Positions 27,696 to 36,564 of a stretch of DNA of 64,000 nt are shown here, piece by piece. The stretch is from UBA12202 sp049595035 (GTDB taxonomy: Bacteria > Pseudomonadota > Alphaproteobacteria > Puniceispirillales > UBA1172): positions 62,001-126,000 of the forward strand of contig JBMYKD010000001.1 of NCBI GenBank assembly GCA_049595035.1, written 5' to 3'. Within the stretch, counting starts at the first letter, position 1. Every line of letters begins with the position of its first letter. The notes beneath the pieces were generated by a model. It saw only the letters and a program-made list of their open reading frames with translations, did no database searches and was not told the DNA's origin. The translations under genes and the position numbers were made by a program.

Positions 27696-28411
27696 GTTTT
27701 AACCCTATTTGGCTTTGCTGTTTTCCGTGCTGGTTTGCGGACAGGTGGATGAGATGCGATATTCTCTTTTTTTCGAAAACCAGATATACGCAAGATAACA
27801 CCATCAGGGTGGGTTACACTAGGAATGCTATCAATACGCATCTTAGGATTGATTTTCTGATAGTTTTTACATTTGGTCAATTCTTCCTTTGCTTTCTTGC
27901 CTTTCATAAACACACAAGTCAGACCGGGATGATGTTGTTTGGCTGTCCAGTTTAGTAATTTATCCAGTGGGGCCACCGCGCGTGCTGTAATGGTTGCTGG
28001 CCAGTGAGAAGCCAGTTCTTCAACCCTGTTATGAATCACCCGCGCATTGATGCCAGTATCTGTGATGACTTCCTTAAGAAACTGGCATTTTCGGCCATCT
28101 GATTCGACCAGTTGCAGTGGCTTCTTTATGCGTTCACCATATAGAATAGCCAAAACCAGCCCCGGAAAACCGGCCCCGCTACCAATATCCATTATGGCAC
28201 CTGTTTCTGGCTTTACTAATGGCATTAATTGAGCTGAATCAAGGATATGCCGTTGCCAGATATGTGGCATTGTTCCGGGGCCAACCAGACTCAATTTTTG
28301 TTGCCATTCTTCTAGAAGCTCAACATAGCGATCCAGTTTAGCGGCGATATCCGCATCTACCCCTATTTCTGCCAGAACATCTTCTCTGCTTGCATCTTCA
28401 GCAATCATCAT
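27692..28411 (-). CDS. rsmG: 16S rRNA (guanine(527)-N7)-methyltransferase
   Basis: Methylates G527 of 16S rRNA in the 530 loop using SAM. It has the SAM site IMDIGSGAGFPGLVLAI near residue 73, LVESDGRKCQFLKEV, and ARAVAPLDKLL. The last ~40 residues are a basic tail with FRKKE and RKPARKTAKPNR, longer than in many homologues. It sits between mnmG and parA, in the order mnmE-mnmG-rsmG-parA-parB. A perfect parS site lies in the 34-bp gap upstream of its start. Confidence 0.94.
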   Translation of the reverse strand: MMIAEDASREDVLAEIGVDADIAAKLDRYVELLEEWQQKLSLVGPGTMPHIWQRHILDSAQLMPLVKPETGAIMDIGSGAGFPGLVLAILYGERIKKPLQLVESDGRKCQFLKEVITDTGINARVIHNRVEELASHWPATITARAVAPLDKLLNWTAKQHHPGLTCVFMKGKKAKEELTKCKNYQKINPKMRIDSIPSVTHPDGVILRISGFRKKENIASHPPVRKPARKTAKPNRVKT

Positions 28412-28429
28412 ATTCTCTTTAACTGGTTG

Positions 28430-28445
28430 TGTTTCACGTGAAACA
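28430..28445. promoter_or_regulatory. parS site 1 (perfect consensus)
   Basis: TGTTTCACGTGAAACA, an exact 16-bp match to the bacterial parS consensus and a perfect palindrome. It fills the gap between mnmG and rsmG, directly touching the mnmG stop codon. ParB is encoded 1.5 kb away. Confidence 0.96.
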
Positions 28446-30302
28446 TTATGCTGCCCGATGAATATAGCGGATCAATACCAATAATGCGGCTGGGGTCAAA
28501 CCGGCTAAACGGCTGGCATGGGCAATGGTTTCAGGGCGATGCCGGCGTAAAATATCAATACTCTCTGAAGAAAGTCCACCAATCTGCTGGTAATCCAAAT
28601 CCACTGGAATTTCTAATGCCTCGTCTTTTCGCATGGCTTCAATATCAGCTTTCTGACGATCCAGATAAGCGGCATAACGACAATCTGTTTCGATCTGGGC
28701 ATGATATTTCTGTGGAATACTGGCTAGTTCAGGCCAGAGCGGGATGAGTTGAGCCAACGTTACCCCTTCACGGGATAATAGTTTTCTTGCTGTTTGTGCA
28801 CGACCATCACGGCTAGGCGTAATATCTATGGTGACCAGCTTGGTTGGAGTAGCCGAACAGGCATCAAGCATCTGGTCAACATTAGCCAGAATCTGTTTTT
28901 TATCATGCCATGCATCACGGCGTGCATGGGCAACAACACCGATATCTAACCCTTTATCGGTCAACCGCTGATCCGCGTTATCGGCGCGAAGCAAAAGCCT
29001 ATATTCTGCTCTAGAAGTAAACATACGATAAGGTTCTGGTGCCCCGCGGGTAATCAGATCATCAATCATCACACCGGTATAGGCTGTTGCCCTATCCAGT
29101 ATGAACGGCGTATCCCCACCACCAGCGGCCAGTGCAGCATTTATACCGGCCATTAAACCCTGTGCTGCTGCTTCTTCATAGCCTGTTGTGCCATTGATCT
29201 GTCCTGCCAGATACAAGCCGGGCAACGCTTTGAGTTCTAAGGCGCGTGTCAGGCTTCTGGGGTCAATATAGTCATATTCGATAGCATATCCATATCGCTT
29301 TATCCGCGCATGTTCCAGTCCCTCAATGGATGCAATCATAGCATCTTGTACAGACCGCGGCAGACTGGTGGATATCCCGTTTGGATAAACCGTGTCATCA
29401 TCTAACCCTTCTGGTTCCAGAAAAATCTGATGGGCATCGCGTTCCTTAAATCGCACCACTTTATCTTCGATAGACGGGCAATAACGTGGCCCCTGCCCTT
29501 CGATCTGGCCGGAATAGACAGCGGAAAGATGAATGGATTCAGAAATAATTCGGTGGGTTTCTGCATTAGTCCGCGTAATTCCGCACGGAATTTGGGGAAC
29601 CATAACCCGTTCTGTCATGGTTGAAAAGGGAATAGGCGGATCATCGGCATACTGCAATTCCAGCCGATCCCAAGCGATAGTATTACGATCAAGCCGGGCG
29701 GGCGTACCTGTTTTTAGCCGCCCTACCTCAAGACCAAGTGATGGGTCACGAAGCCGCTTAGATAAAACATTAGATGGATTTTCCCCGTACCGCCCTGCTT
29801 CCTGCCTTTCATCACCAAGATGGATGATACCGCCCAGAAATGTGCCTGTGGTCAGCACCGCCACTGGGGCATGGTATTCCTCACCATCTTCTGATATCAG
29901 CCCGGCAAAGCGGCCATCTGACAGGATCAAATCACCAACCATAGCCTCAATCACAGTTAGATTAGGGATATCATCAAGCAATTGTTGAATGGCCGCTTTA
30001 TAAAGCGTACGGTCAGCCTGAGCTCTGGGTCCATGAACCGCTGCCCCACGCGACCGGTTTAACATTCTGAACTGAATTCCTGATGCATCAATCGCTTTTG
30101 CCATCAGTCCGTCAAGCGCATCAATTTCCCGAACCAGATGCCCCTTGCCTAGTCCGCCAATAGCCGGATTGCAGGACATATCCCCTATGGTATCTTTATG
30201 CATAGTGAGCAAGGCAATACGCGCACCCATACGCGCAGCAGCGGCGGCGGCTTCAACGCCAGCATGGCCTCCACCAACAACTAATACATCATATGATGAC
30301 AT
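28446..30302 (-). CDS. mnmG: tRNA uridine-5-carboxymethylaminomethyl modification enzyme MnmG
   Basis: FAD-dependent partner of MnmE that adds the carboxymethylaminomethyl group to wobble uridine 34 of some tRNAs. The FAD loop VVGGGHAGVEAA is near residues 9-20; TSCNPAIGG-type sequence SCNPAIGGLGKGHLVREIDALDG, GRLKTGTPARLD, and GQINGTTGYEEAAAQG are signatures. I use the ATG at 30302 (MSSYDVLVVGGG); the frame extends upstream to 30383 but that part has no homology. 619 residues is normal. parS sites lie on both sides of the gene. Confidence 0.96.
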   Translation of the reverse strand: MSSYDVLVVGGGHAGVEAAAAAARMGARIALLTMHKDTIGDMSCNPAIGGLGKGHLVREIDALDGLMAKAIDASGIQFRMLNRSRGAAVHGPRAQADRTLYKAAIQQLLDDIPNLTVIEAMVGDLILSDGRFAGLISEDGEEYHAPVAVLTTGTFLGGIIHLGDERQEAGRYGENPSNVLSKRLRDPSLGLEVGRLKTGTPARLDRNTIAWDRLELQYADDPPIPFSTMTERVMVPQIPCGITRTNAETHRIISESIHLSAVYSGQIEGQGPRYCPSIEDKVVRFKERDAHQIFLEPEGLDDDTVYPNGISTSLPRSVQDAMIASIEGLEHARIKRYGYAIEYDYIDPRSLTRALELKALPGLYLAGQINGTTGYEEAAAQGLMAGINAALAAGGGDTPFILDRATAYTGVMIDDLITRGAPEPYRMFTSRAEYRLLLRADNADQRLTDKGLDIGVVAHARRDAWHDKKQILANVDQMLDACSATPTKLVTIDITPSRDGRAQTARKLLSREGVTLAQLIPLWPELASIPQKYHAQIETDCRYAAYLDRQKADIEAMRKDEALEIPVDLDYQQIGGLSSESIDILRRHRPETIAHASRLAGLTPAALLVLIRYIHRAA

Positions 30303-30424
30303 TGACACCCCTATGCTTGCGCCAATAGGACACAAAATCTGTATATATCTATTGCAGAATTGCCGTGACCATACGCGCAACACCGCATCGGGTCAAGGCT
30401 ATGGACAAAATCGATTTCTATATA

Positions 30425-30440
30425 TGTTTCACGTGAAACA
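30425..30440. promoter_or_regulatory. parS site 2 (perfect consensus)
   Basis: A second exact copy of TGTTTCACGTGAAACA in the 167-bp gap between mnmE and mnmG, 1995 bases from the first. It lies about 4.9 kb from the predicted oriC. Confidence 0.96.
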
Positions 30441-30469
30441 TAATTTTTATGTTTTTTTACAATGAGTTA

Positions 30470-31858
30470 CTATTTTCCGATGCAGAATGAGCTAAAGATT
30501 TCATCAAGCAAATCCTCTACGTCAACCTGACCAGATATTCGACCTAGCGCCTGTGCGGCATGCCGTAAATCTTCGGCCAGCAATTCTGGGTTAACAACAG
30601 GATCAACCAACTGGGCTGAGGCAAGACTATCCCGGCAATCCACTAAAGCAAGGCGATGGCGTTCTCTGCTAACCATAGCCGCCTCTCCTGTCCCGATCAG
30701 CTGATCCATAGCGGCTTTGATCATCATACGTAAGGAATCCATCCCTATACCGGTTTCAGCAGATATACATGGCCAGTCCATTTCAGAAGATACATCTGTT
30801 TTCAGTGACTTATCAGAAATCATATCAACTTTGGTAAGAACAGGGATGATAACAGGCTTTGATGCCGTGCTATCAATACCCGCTTCGGCACAGATTGAAC
30901 TCCAATGTATCCCCAAATCACCTTTGTTTTCAATATCTTGCACATCTATCAACAAAAGAACAATGTCAGCATCAGCGGCAGCACGAATAGTCCGTTTTAT
31001 CCCCTCTTTTTCGGCAAGGCTATCTGTATGACGCAGACCAGCAGTATCTTTGAGATGAACAGCATAACCATCCATATTAAGAGAAACCCTAATGATATCG
31101 CGTGTCGTGCCTTCTTCGGTTGATACAATCGCATCATCACGTCCTGCCAGGGTGTTAAGAAGAGTCGATTTACCGGCATTAGGACGGCCTATCAGTACAA
31201 TATTTACCCCATCACGAATAATAACCCCGCGATCTGCATCTTTAAGAATGGTACTGATATCAGCGATAAGTTCACTCAATCGATGGTTAATATCCTCACT
31301 TAAATTATCTGGAATATCTTCATCCGCAAAATCAATAAGGGTTTCCAGCCTTGCCATCAGAGCAATCAGTTGTTGACGCCATGTATCGGTTAACCTGCTT
31401 AGAGGCGCATCAAGTCTTGCCATAGCCTGGCGATGCTGAGCTTCTGTATCAGCGTCAATCACATCTGCTAGTGCTTCTGTCTGATCCAGAGTCATTTTTC
31501 CATTAAGAAAACTGCGGCGAGTGAACTCCCCAGCATCAGCAAGCCGGAAAGCCGGTAATTCTTCAAGAGCAAGCATAAACATCCGGCCAATGTGAGGCGT
31601 ACCATGTAAATGAAACTCGGCGTAATCTTCACCGGTTGGGCTGGCAGGTGAAGGAAACCAGGCAGTCATGCCGTAATCGATTTTATTGCCATGAATATCC
31701 GTAATGGCACGATATGTCATCACACGCGGGGATGGCAAATGGCCAGATAGCCGCCGCAAAGCCCGTGCAGCGCCTGAACCAGACACACGAATAATCTGAA
31801 CCGCTGACCGTCCAGATGGCGTTGCCAGTGCAAAAATAGTTTCATCTTGTTTATTCAC
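30470..31858 (-). CDS. mnmE: tRNA modification GTPase MnmE
   Basis: Potassium-dependent GTPase that works with MnmG on tRNA wobble uridines. The N-terminal formyl-THF-binding domain starts ETIFALATPSGRSAVQIIRVSG; the inserted G domain has P-loop GRPNAGKSTLLN (near residue 223), GTTRDI and DTAGLR; the C-terminal helical domain ends in the conserved FCIGK, whose cysteine is characteristic. The 462 residues are normal. Leftward, upstream of mnmG. Confidence 0.96.
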   Translation of the reverse strand: MNKQDETIFALATPSGRSAVQIIRVSGSGAARALRRLSGHLPSPRVMTYRAITDIHGNKIDYGMTAWFPSPASPTGEDYAEFHLHGTPHIGRMFMLALEELPAFRLADAGEFTRRSFLNGKMTLDQTEALADVIDADTEAQHRQAMARLDAPLSRLTDTWRQQLIALMARLETLIDFADEDIPDNLSEDINHRLSELIADISTILKDADRGVIIRDGVNIVLIGRPNAGKSTLLNTLAGRDDAIVSTEEGTTRDIIRVSLNMDGYAVHLKDTAGLRHTDSLAEKEGIKRTIRAAADADIVLLLIDVQDIENKGDLGIHWSSICAEAGIDSTASKPVIIPVLTKVDMISDKSLKTDVSSEMDWPCISAETGIGMDSLRMMIKAAMDQLIGTGEAAMVSRERHRLALVDCRDSLASAQLVDPVVNPELLAEDLRHAAQALGRISGQVDVEDLLDEIFSSFCIGK

Positions 31859-31942
31859 AATTCATCCTTCATACTTGGCTTATTGATATAGCCCATATTC
31901 GTGTCAGCATCAGGGCATGCGCATAACATATAGGTGAAGATC

Positions 31943-32443
31943 ATGCCTCAAAGAACAGAAACCACTCCATTTGGATTGATTAGCATGGCATCTAATGGAA
32001 AAGCCATTACAAATCTCACATGGGTGACCGAAAAAACCAAAGATAACGATAGCGATGCCATTCTTGATCAGGCATTTCACGAATTGCAGGAATATGCTGA
32101 TGGAAAACGACACACCTTTACCGTACCGGTTTCCCTTGAAAACGTAACAGAAAGCCAGCAGGATTGGCTGACTACCTTACGGCAGGTGGCTTACGGAGAA
32201 ACAATAAGCTATTCGGCTCTGGCAGAAAGGGCAGGTAAACCAAATGCTGTACGGGCGGCTGGATCAGCCTGTGCAAAAAACCCCATACCGATTATATATC
32301 CGTGCCACCGGATAACGAGAATTGAAGGTGATCTTGGTAATTTTGGCGCTATCAGATCAATACCGCCATCCGATCCAAGAAATTTAAGCATTAAGGCGGC
32401 TTTAATTACCCATGAAAAATCATTCCAGCCTGCCTCAAGCTAG
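31943..32443 (+). CDS. ogt: Methylated-DNA-protein cysteine methyltransferase
   Basis: Suicide repair protein that takes methyl groups from O6-methylguanine and O4-methylthymine. The acceptor cysteine is in PIIYPCHRI, near residue 121, preceded by the helix-turn-helix region YGETISYSALAERAGKPNAVRAAGSACAKNP. The length of 166 residues fits the Ogt group without an Ada N-terminal domain. The ATG at 31943 follows AGGTGA; the GTG at 31934 is part of that ribosome site. It runs rightwards between leftward mnmE and rho. Confidence 0.92.
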   Translation: MPQRTETTPFGLISMASNGKAITNLTWVTEKTKDNDSDAILDQAFHELQEYADGKRHTFTVPVSLENVTESQQDWLTTLRQVAYGETISYSALAERAGKPNAVRAAGSACAKNPIPIIYPCHRITRIEGDLGNFGAIRSIPPSDPRNLSIKAALITHEKSFQPASS

Positions 32444-32496
32444 TTCAGCAGGAAAAAATTGATATAGAATATTATCAGAATGACGGGTCAAGATAT

Positions 32497-33756
32497 CTAT
32501 TGATTCATAGACTGGAAGAAATCTTCGTTACTCTTGGTCTGTTTCAGTTTATCAATAAGAAACTCCATGCCATCCACTTGCCCCATTGGCATCAGAATGC
32601 GGCGCAATATCCACATTTTCGACAGGGTATCTTTTTCAATAAGTAGCTCTTCCTTACGCGTGCCTGACCTTGTAATGTCAATAGACGGGAAGATACGCTT
32701 GTCAGAAAGTTTACGATCCAGAATAACTTCAGAATTACCGGTGCCCTTGAACTCTTCAAAGATAACTTCATCCATACGGCTACCTGTTTCAATCAGGGCG
32801 GTGGCAATGATAGTTAATGACCCACCTTCCTCGATATTCCGGGCGGCACCAAAAAAGCGTTTTGGCCGTTGCAATGCGTTGGCATCAACTCCACCGGTTA
32901 AAACCTTACCAGATGAAGGCACCACAGTATTATAGGCACGCGCAAGACGGGTAATACTATCAAGCAAGATCACAACATCGCGTTTATGTTCAACTAACCG
33001 TTTGGCTTTTTCAATCACCATGTCGGTAACCTGTACATGACGTGCCGCTGGTTCATCAAAAGTGGAAGAAATCACTTCACCATTAACGGAACGCTGCATA
33101 TCTGTGACTTCTTCTGGGCGTTCATCAATCAGAAGAACGATCAGATAAACCTCAGGATGGTTGGAAGAAATCGCATGGGCAATCGATTGCAGCATCATGG
33201 TTTTACCCGTGCGGGGTGGTGCTACAATCAGACCTCGCTGGCCTTTACCCATTGGTGAAACCAGATCGATAACCCGCGGTGTATAATCTTTATTATCAGG
33301 GGAAAAGGGTAACTCAAAAGTAAGTTTTTCCTGTGGATAAAGCGGTGTCAGATTATCAAAGTTTATCCGGTGCCGCACCGCGGATGGGTCTTCAAAATTG
33401 ACCTGTTCCACTTTCAATAATGCGAAATAACGCTCACCTTCTTGAGGGGCTCTAATCTGGCCATCAACCGTGTCACCAGTTCGCAAGGAAAATCGTTTAA
33501 TCTGGCTTGGTGAAACATAAATATCATCAGGGCCGGGCAGATAATTTGATTCTGGTGAACGAAGGAAGCCGAACCCGTCAGCCAGCACTTCTAATACGCC
33601 AGCGCCATAAATGGGAACATCATCATCTGCCAATTGTTTCAGAATAGCAAACATCATATCCTGTTTGCGTAAGGTTGAAGCATTTTCTATCTCAAGCTCT
33701 TCGGCATAAGATAGCAATTCAGCAGGAGTTTTTTTCTTGAGGTCTTGAAGATTCAT
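32497..33756 (-). CDS. rho: Transcription termination factor Rho
   Basis: Hexameric RNA-dependent ATPase that ends transcription. The N-terminal helix bundle begins MNLQDLKKKTPAELLSYAEEL; the RNA-binding cold-shock-like domain includes GFGFLRSPESNYLPGPDDIYVS; the ATPase P-loop is APPRTGKT near residue 179, and Walker B is VVILLDSITRLARAYN. It ends DFFQSMNQ as usual. 419 residues is normal. It has a well-formed promoter at 33807-33836. The gene order rho-hemJ-hemE-oriC is the alphaproteobacterial ancestral one. Confidence 0.97.
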   Translation of the reverse strand: MNLQDLKKKTPAELLSYAEELEIENASTLRKQDMMFAILKQLADDDVPIYGAGVLEVLADGFGFLRSPESNYLPGPDDIYVSPSQIKRFSLRTGDTVDGQIRAPQEGERYFALLKVEQVNFEDPSAVRHRINFDNLTPLYPQEKLTFELPFSPDNKDYTPRVIDLVSPMGKGQRGLIVAPPRTGKTMMLQSIAHAISSNHPEVYLIVLLIDERPEEVTDMQRSVNGEVISSTFDEPAARHVQVTDMVIEKAKRLVEHKRDVVILLDSITRLARAYNTVVPSSGKVLTGGVDANALQRPKRFFGAARNIEEGGSLTIIATALIETGSRMDEVIFEEFKGTGNSEVILDRKLSDKRIFPSIDITRSGTRKEELLIEKDTLSKMWILRRILMPMGQVDGMEFLIDKLKQTKSNEDFFQSMNQ

Positions 33757-33806
33757 GTGAGGGAAAAAACAGGTATGTTTTTTTATAAAAAAGAAGTGTT
33801 AATAAT

Positions 33807-33836
33807 CATATATACTTTAACTTTATAAAATGTCAA
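33807..33836 (-). promoter_or_regulatory. Sigma-70 promoter of rho
   Basis: On the minus strand TTGACA (33836-33831) is followed after 17 or 18 bases by ATATAT or TATATG (33813-33807). The -35 box is a perfect match. It leaves a leader of about 45 bases before the rho ATG at 33756. Confidence 0.7.
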
Positions 33837-33845
33837 GAAATCATA

Positions 33846-34274
33846 TTAAAATGGCTGAACAATCACTAATATGACAATAACAATCATCAAAACCGTCGGA
33901 ACTTCGTTCCAGATGCGATAATATTTATCACTTTGGTTTGCCCGCCCCTGTTCAAAAGCTTTACGCATAACGGCAAACTTGCCATGAACACCGGCCATTA
34001 ATAAAACCAGCCCTAATTTGACATGGAACCACCCCTGGCTTAACAGATCAGGATCAATCAGGACCATCCAGAAACCAAAGAAGAAACTGGCAATCATCGC
34101 CGGGTTCATGATGGCTTTTAATAACCGCCTTTCCATCAACTGAAACGTCAAATCTCTTGCAGAACCGCGCTCTACCATCGCATGATAGACATAAAGCCTT
34201 GGCAGATAGAGAAGCCCTGCCATCCAAGAAATGATAGCCAGAACATGAAAGGCTTTAACCCATAAATACGTCAT
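33846..34274 (-). CDS. hemJ: Protoporphyrinogen IX oxidase HemJ
   Basis: Inner-membrane protein that oxidises protoporphyrinogen IX in haem synthesis in bacteria without HemG or HemY. The 142-residue chain has four membrane segments: about 4-25, 53-73, 80-100 and 122-141. It shows the family residues in KAFHVLAIISWMAGLLYLPRL, with the conserved histidine, and WFHVKLGLVLLM. It lies between rho and hemE, 27 bases from hemE, so two successive tetrapyrrole genes are probably co-transcribed. Confidence 0.9.
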   Translation of the reverse strand: MTYLWVKAFHVLAIISWMAGLLYLPRLYVYHAMVERGSARDLTFQLMERRLLKAIMNPAMIASFFFGFWMVLIDPDLLSQGWFHVKLGLVLLMAGVHGKFAVMRKAFEQGRANQSDKYYRIWNEVPTVLMIVIVILVIVQPF

Positions 34275-34301
34275 CTTGGTTTCCCCGGAATGTGAGCTGA
34301 A

Positions 34302-35327
34302 TTATTGATATGTTTTTCGTAAATGATCAAGTAACTCTGTAACATGTTCAATAGGTGTAAATTGGCCTATGCCATGTCCTAAATTAAATATATGCGGTCG
34401 GTTGGAAAAGGCTTTGATGATGGTATCAGCCGCTTCACACATGGATTTACCACCTGTTTCAACAGCAATCGGGTCAAGATTACCTTGAACAACAATATCT
34501 TTCGGTAAATGGTTATGTAGCCATACAGGATCAACGGTATGATCAACAGCCAGAACATCACATCCTGTTGCTTTCACATATTGGTCAAAACCACCTGATA
34601 ACCCTTTTGGAAAGGTAATAACCGGCAAATAAATATTGCGGGCACGTAAACCACTTATTATTTTTGCCACCGGATCAATCAAAAACCGATGCCGTAGATA
34701 TGAAGGAACAACTCCTGCCCAGCTGTCAAAGATCATAAGAATATTGGCGCCAGCCTTTGCTTTACCTTCTAGTAAATCGATAGATGCTAGAACAAGATGA
34801 TCCATAAGCTGGTCACATGCAGCCGGGTCTTGCCATAACCACTTTCTGGATAAAGCAAAATCACGACTTGACCCGCCTTCCATCATGTAAGTGGATACTG
34901 TCCATGGCGCGCCGCAAAACCCGATTAGTGCTTTTTCATCTGATAACGCTGATCTGGTTTTTTTGATAGCATCTAGAACAGGTTGTAATTTAGCCATCAT
35001 GTCATTGCTATCAGGAACAATTAAATCTTTCGGATGCGATAACGGATCCAGTTTTGGCCCTTCGCCAGGGATAAATCTGACATTCCTATTCATCGCCCAT
35101 GGAATCATCAAGATATCGGAAAAAATAATCGCTGCATCAAAATCAAATCGGGTAATGGGCTGTAATGTGGCTTCAGATGCTTTATCACTATCCAGACAAT
35201 AACTGATAAAATCTGATGTTGTTTCTCTTAACGCACGATATTCAGGAAGATAACGTCCTGCTTGCCGCATAAACCATATTGGCGGTAGAGAAAAATCAAT
35301 TCCGTTTATTGTATCGGTTATTTTCAT
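34302..35327 (-). CDS. hemE: Uroporphyrinogen decarboxylase
   Basis: Decarboxylates uroporphyrinogen III to coproporphyrinogen III. Signatures: PPIWFMRQAGRYLPEYRALR near residue 16, the substrate-binding GFCGAPWTVSTYMMEGGSS near 134, FDSWAGVV, and the closing HIFNLGHGI. The length of 341 residues is normal. It is transcribed away from the predicted oriC, whose AT-rich end starts right behind its start codon. In Caulobacter and other alphaproteobacteria the origin also lies beside hemE. Confidence 0.97.
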   Translation of the reverse strand: MKITDTINGIDFSLPPIWFMRQAGRYLPEYRALRETTSDFISYCLDSDKASEATLQPITRFDFDAAIIFSDILMIPWAMNRNVRFIPGEGPKLDPLSHPKDLIVPDSNDMMAKLQPVLDAIKKTRSALSDEKALIGFCGAPWTVSTYMMEGGSSRDFALSRKWLWQDPAACDQLMDHLVLASIDLLEGKAKAGANILMIFDSWAGVVPSYLRHRFLIDPVAKIISGLRARNIYLPVITFPKGLSGGFDQYVKATGCDVLAVDHTVDPVWLHNHLPKDIVVQGNLDPIAVETGGKSMCEAADTIIKAFSNRPHIFNLGHGIGQFTPIEHVTELLDHLRKTYQ

Positions 35328-35417
35328 AATATTACCTATATAATTATATATATAAATATATAAAGGTGATTGATGATGATGAATGCTGGAAAACAGGATT
35401 TACAGTTATGACATCAT

Positions 35418-35426
35418 TTATCCACA
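35418..35426 (+). promoter_or_regulatory. DnaA box (perfect)
   Basis: TTATCCACA, exact consensus, inside the predicted oriC about 55 bases from the A/T-rich stretch. Confidence 0.85.
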
Positions 35427-35515
35427 GGGTTTTACCATAAAATATATATGTCAAAAGCCTAAAATCCTGCAATCAGACGGTTTTTTCCCCACAGATCGTC
35501 AAACCTGTTCATCAT

Positions 35516-35524
35516 CTATCCACA
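35516..35524 (+). promoter_or_regulatory. DnaA box (one mismatch)
   Basis: CTATCCACA, one base off the TTATCCACA consensus and in the same orientation as the two perfect boxes. Confidence 0.6.
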
Positions 35525-35604
35525 AACTCATAACGATGTGTATGAAATTGGGGAAAACATGTCTGAAATGAAAAACATATTTCATTGCAGTCATTATCCT
35601 GTTT

Positions 35605-35613
35605 TTATCCACA
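35605..35613 (+). promoter_or_regulatory. DnaA box (perfect)
   Basis: TTATCCACA, exact consensus, second perfect box in the gap and in the same orientation as the first. Confidence 0.85.
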
Positions 35614-35736
35614 GCTTATGAACATCACCTGATAACTGCTGTCATGCTATGGTCAGACCATCTGCAGGATTTATGGATTGCCATATGGCCCGAGTTCAAT
35701 TCTAATGATCATGACAATAAAATGCGATAGTACCAG

Positions 35737-36564
35737 ATGAGCCCAAAGCAAAACATTCATATTCATTTAATATCTGACGCTACCGGTGAAACCACCCACA
35801 TGCTGGCACGGGCGGCATTAGGAAAGTTTTCCGGTGCACAGGCCATAGAACATGTCTGGACACTTGTCCGGACAATGGAACATCTTCAAACCATAAAAGA
35901 AGAAATAACCGAACATGGCGGTGTGGTATTTTATAGCATTTCAGATAGCGATATTAGACATGAACTAGAACAAATTTGCCAAAAAAGTAAAGTCCCTTAT
36001 CTTAGTATCCTTGATCCAGCTGTCCGGACGTTATCTAAAGTGCTGGGCAAACCAACCATCGCACGCATAGGCGCCCAACACCGCATGGATGAAGCGTATT
36101 TCAACCGTATGGAAGCTCTGGAATTTGCGGTTCATCATGATGATGGTCAGGCCATGTCATCTATACATAACGCCGATATATTACTGGTGGGAGTATCCAG
36201 AAGTTCAAAAACGCCAACGTCTATCTATCTGGCCAATCGTGGGTACAAGGTGGCAAACTATCCATTAGTCCCGGGCATAGCACCACCTATTGAGTTAATG
36301 CAGAATAAAAATGTGCTTGTTGTAGGGCTAATCAATGAAGCCAGACGATTATCACAAATCAGACGTAATCGTCTGGAAAGCATGAATGTTGAAAATGATA
36401 TAGATTACGCCGATATCAGAAAAATCAATGATGAATTAAATCAGGCTACTAAATTGTTTAAGGAACAGGGATGGCCGATCATTGATGTATCCCGAAAATC
36501 TATCGAAGAAACAGCGGCTGAGATTATCAATATTTATAGCCAGTGGATTGAGGAAAAATCATAA
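35737..36564 (+). CDS. ppsR: Pyruvate water dikinase / PPDK regulatory kinase-pyrophosphorylase
   Basis: DUF299-family bifunctional enzyme that inactivates PEP synthase or pyruvate phosphate dikinase by ADP-dependent phosphorylation and reactivates it by phosphate-dependent dephosphorylation. The N-terminus HIHLISDATGETTHMLARAAL is characteristic, and the nucleotide loop GVSRSSKTPTSIYLANRG lies near residue 151. The length of 275 residues is normal. This is the gene known as RP001 in Rickettsia, beside the origin. It reads rightward from oriC and its stop overlaps the maf start by one base (TAATG). The symbol is by family; the exact target enzyme is not in the window. Confidence 0.92.
   Translation: MSPKQNIHIHLISDATGETTHMLARAALGKFSGAQAIEHVWTLVRTMEHLQTIKEEITEHGGVVFYSISDSDIRHELEQICQKSKVPYLSILDPAVRTLSKVLGKPTIARIGAQHRMDEAYFNRMEALEFAVHHDDGQAMSSIHNADILLVGVSRSSKTPTSIYLANRGYKVANYPLVPGIAPPIELMQNKNVLVVGLINEARRLSQIRRNRLESMNVENDIDYADIRKINDELNQATKLFKEQGWPIIDVSRKSIEETAAEIINIYSQWIEEKS

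Larger units (their letters stand above)
35328..35736. other. Predicted chromosomal replication origin (oriC)
   Basis: A 409-bp gene-free gap between hemE (leftward) and the PEP synthase regulator gene (rightward), the same setting as the Caulobacter and Rickettsia origins. It holds two perfect DnaA boxes TTATCCACA (35418-35426 and 35605-35613), a one-mismatch box CTATCCACA (35516-35524), a one-mismatch minus-strand box (35537-35545) and a weaker TTCCCCACA (35485-35493). An almost pure A/T stretch at 35338-35363 next to hemE could be the unwinding element. I see no GANTC site in the gap by eye. Gene direction flips here, and parAB-parS lies 5-9 kb to the left. Confidence 0.85.
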
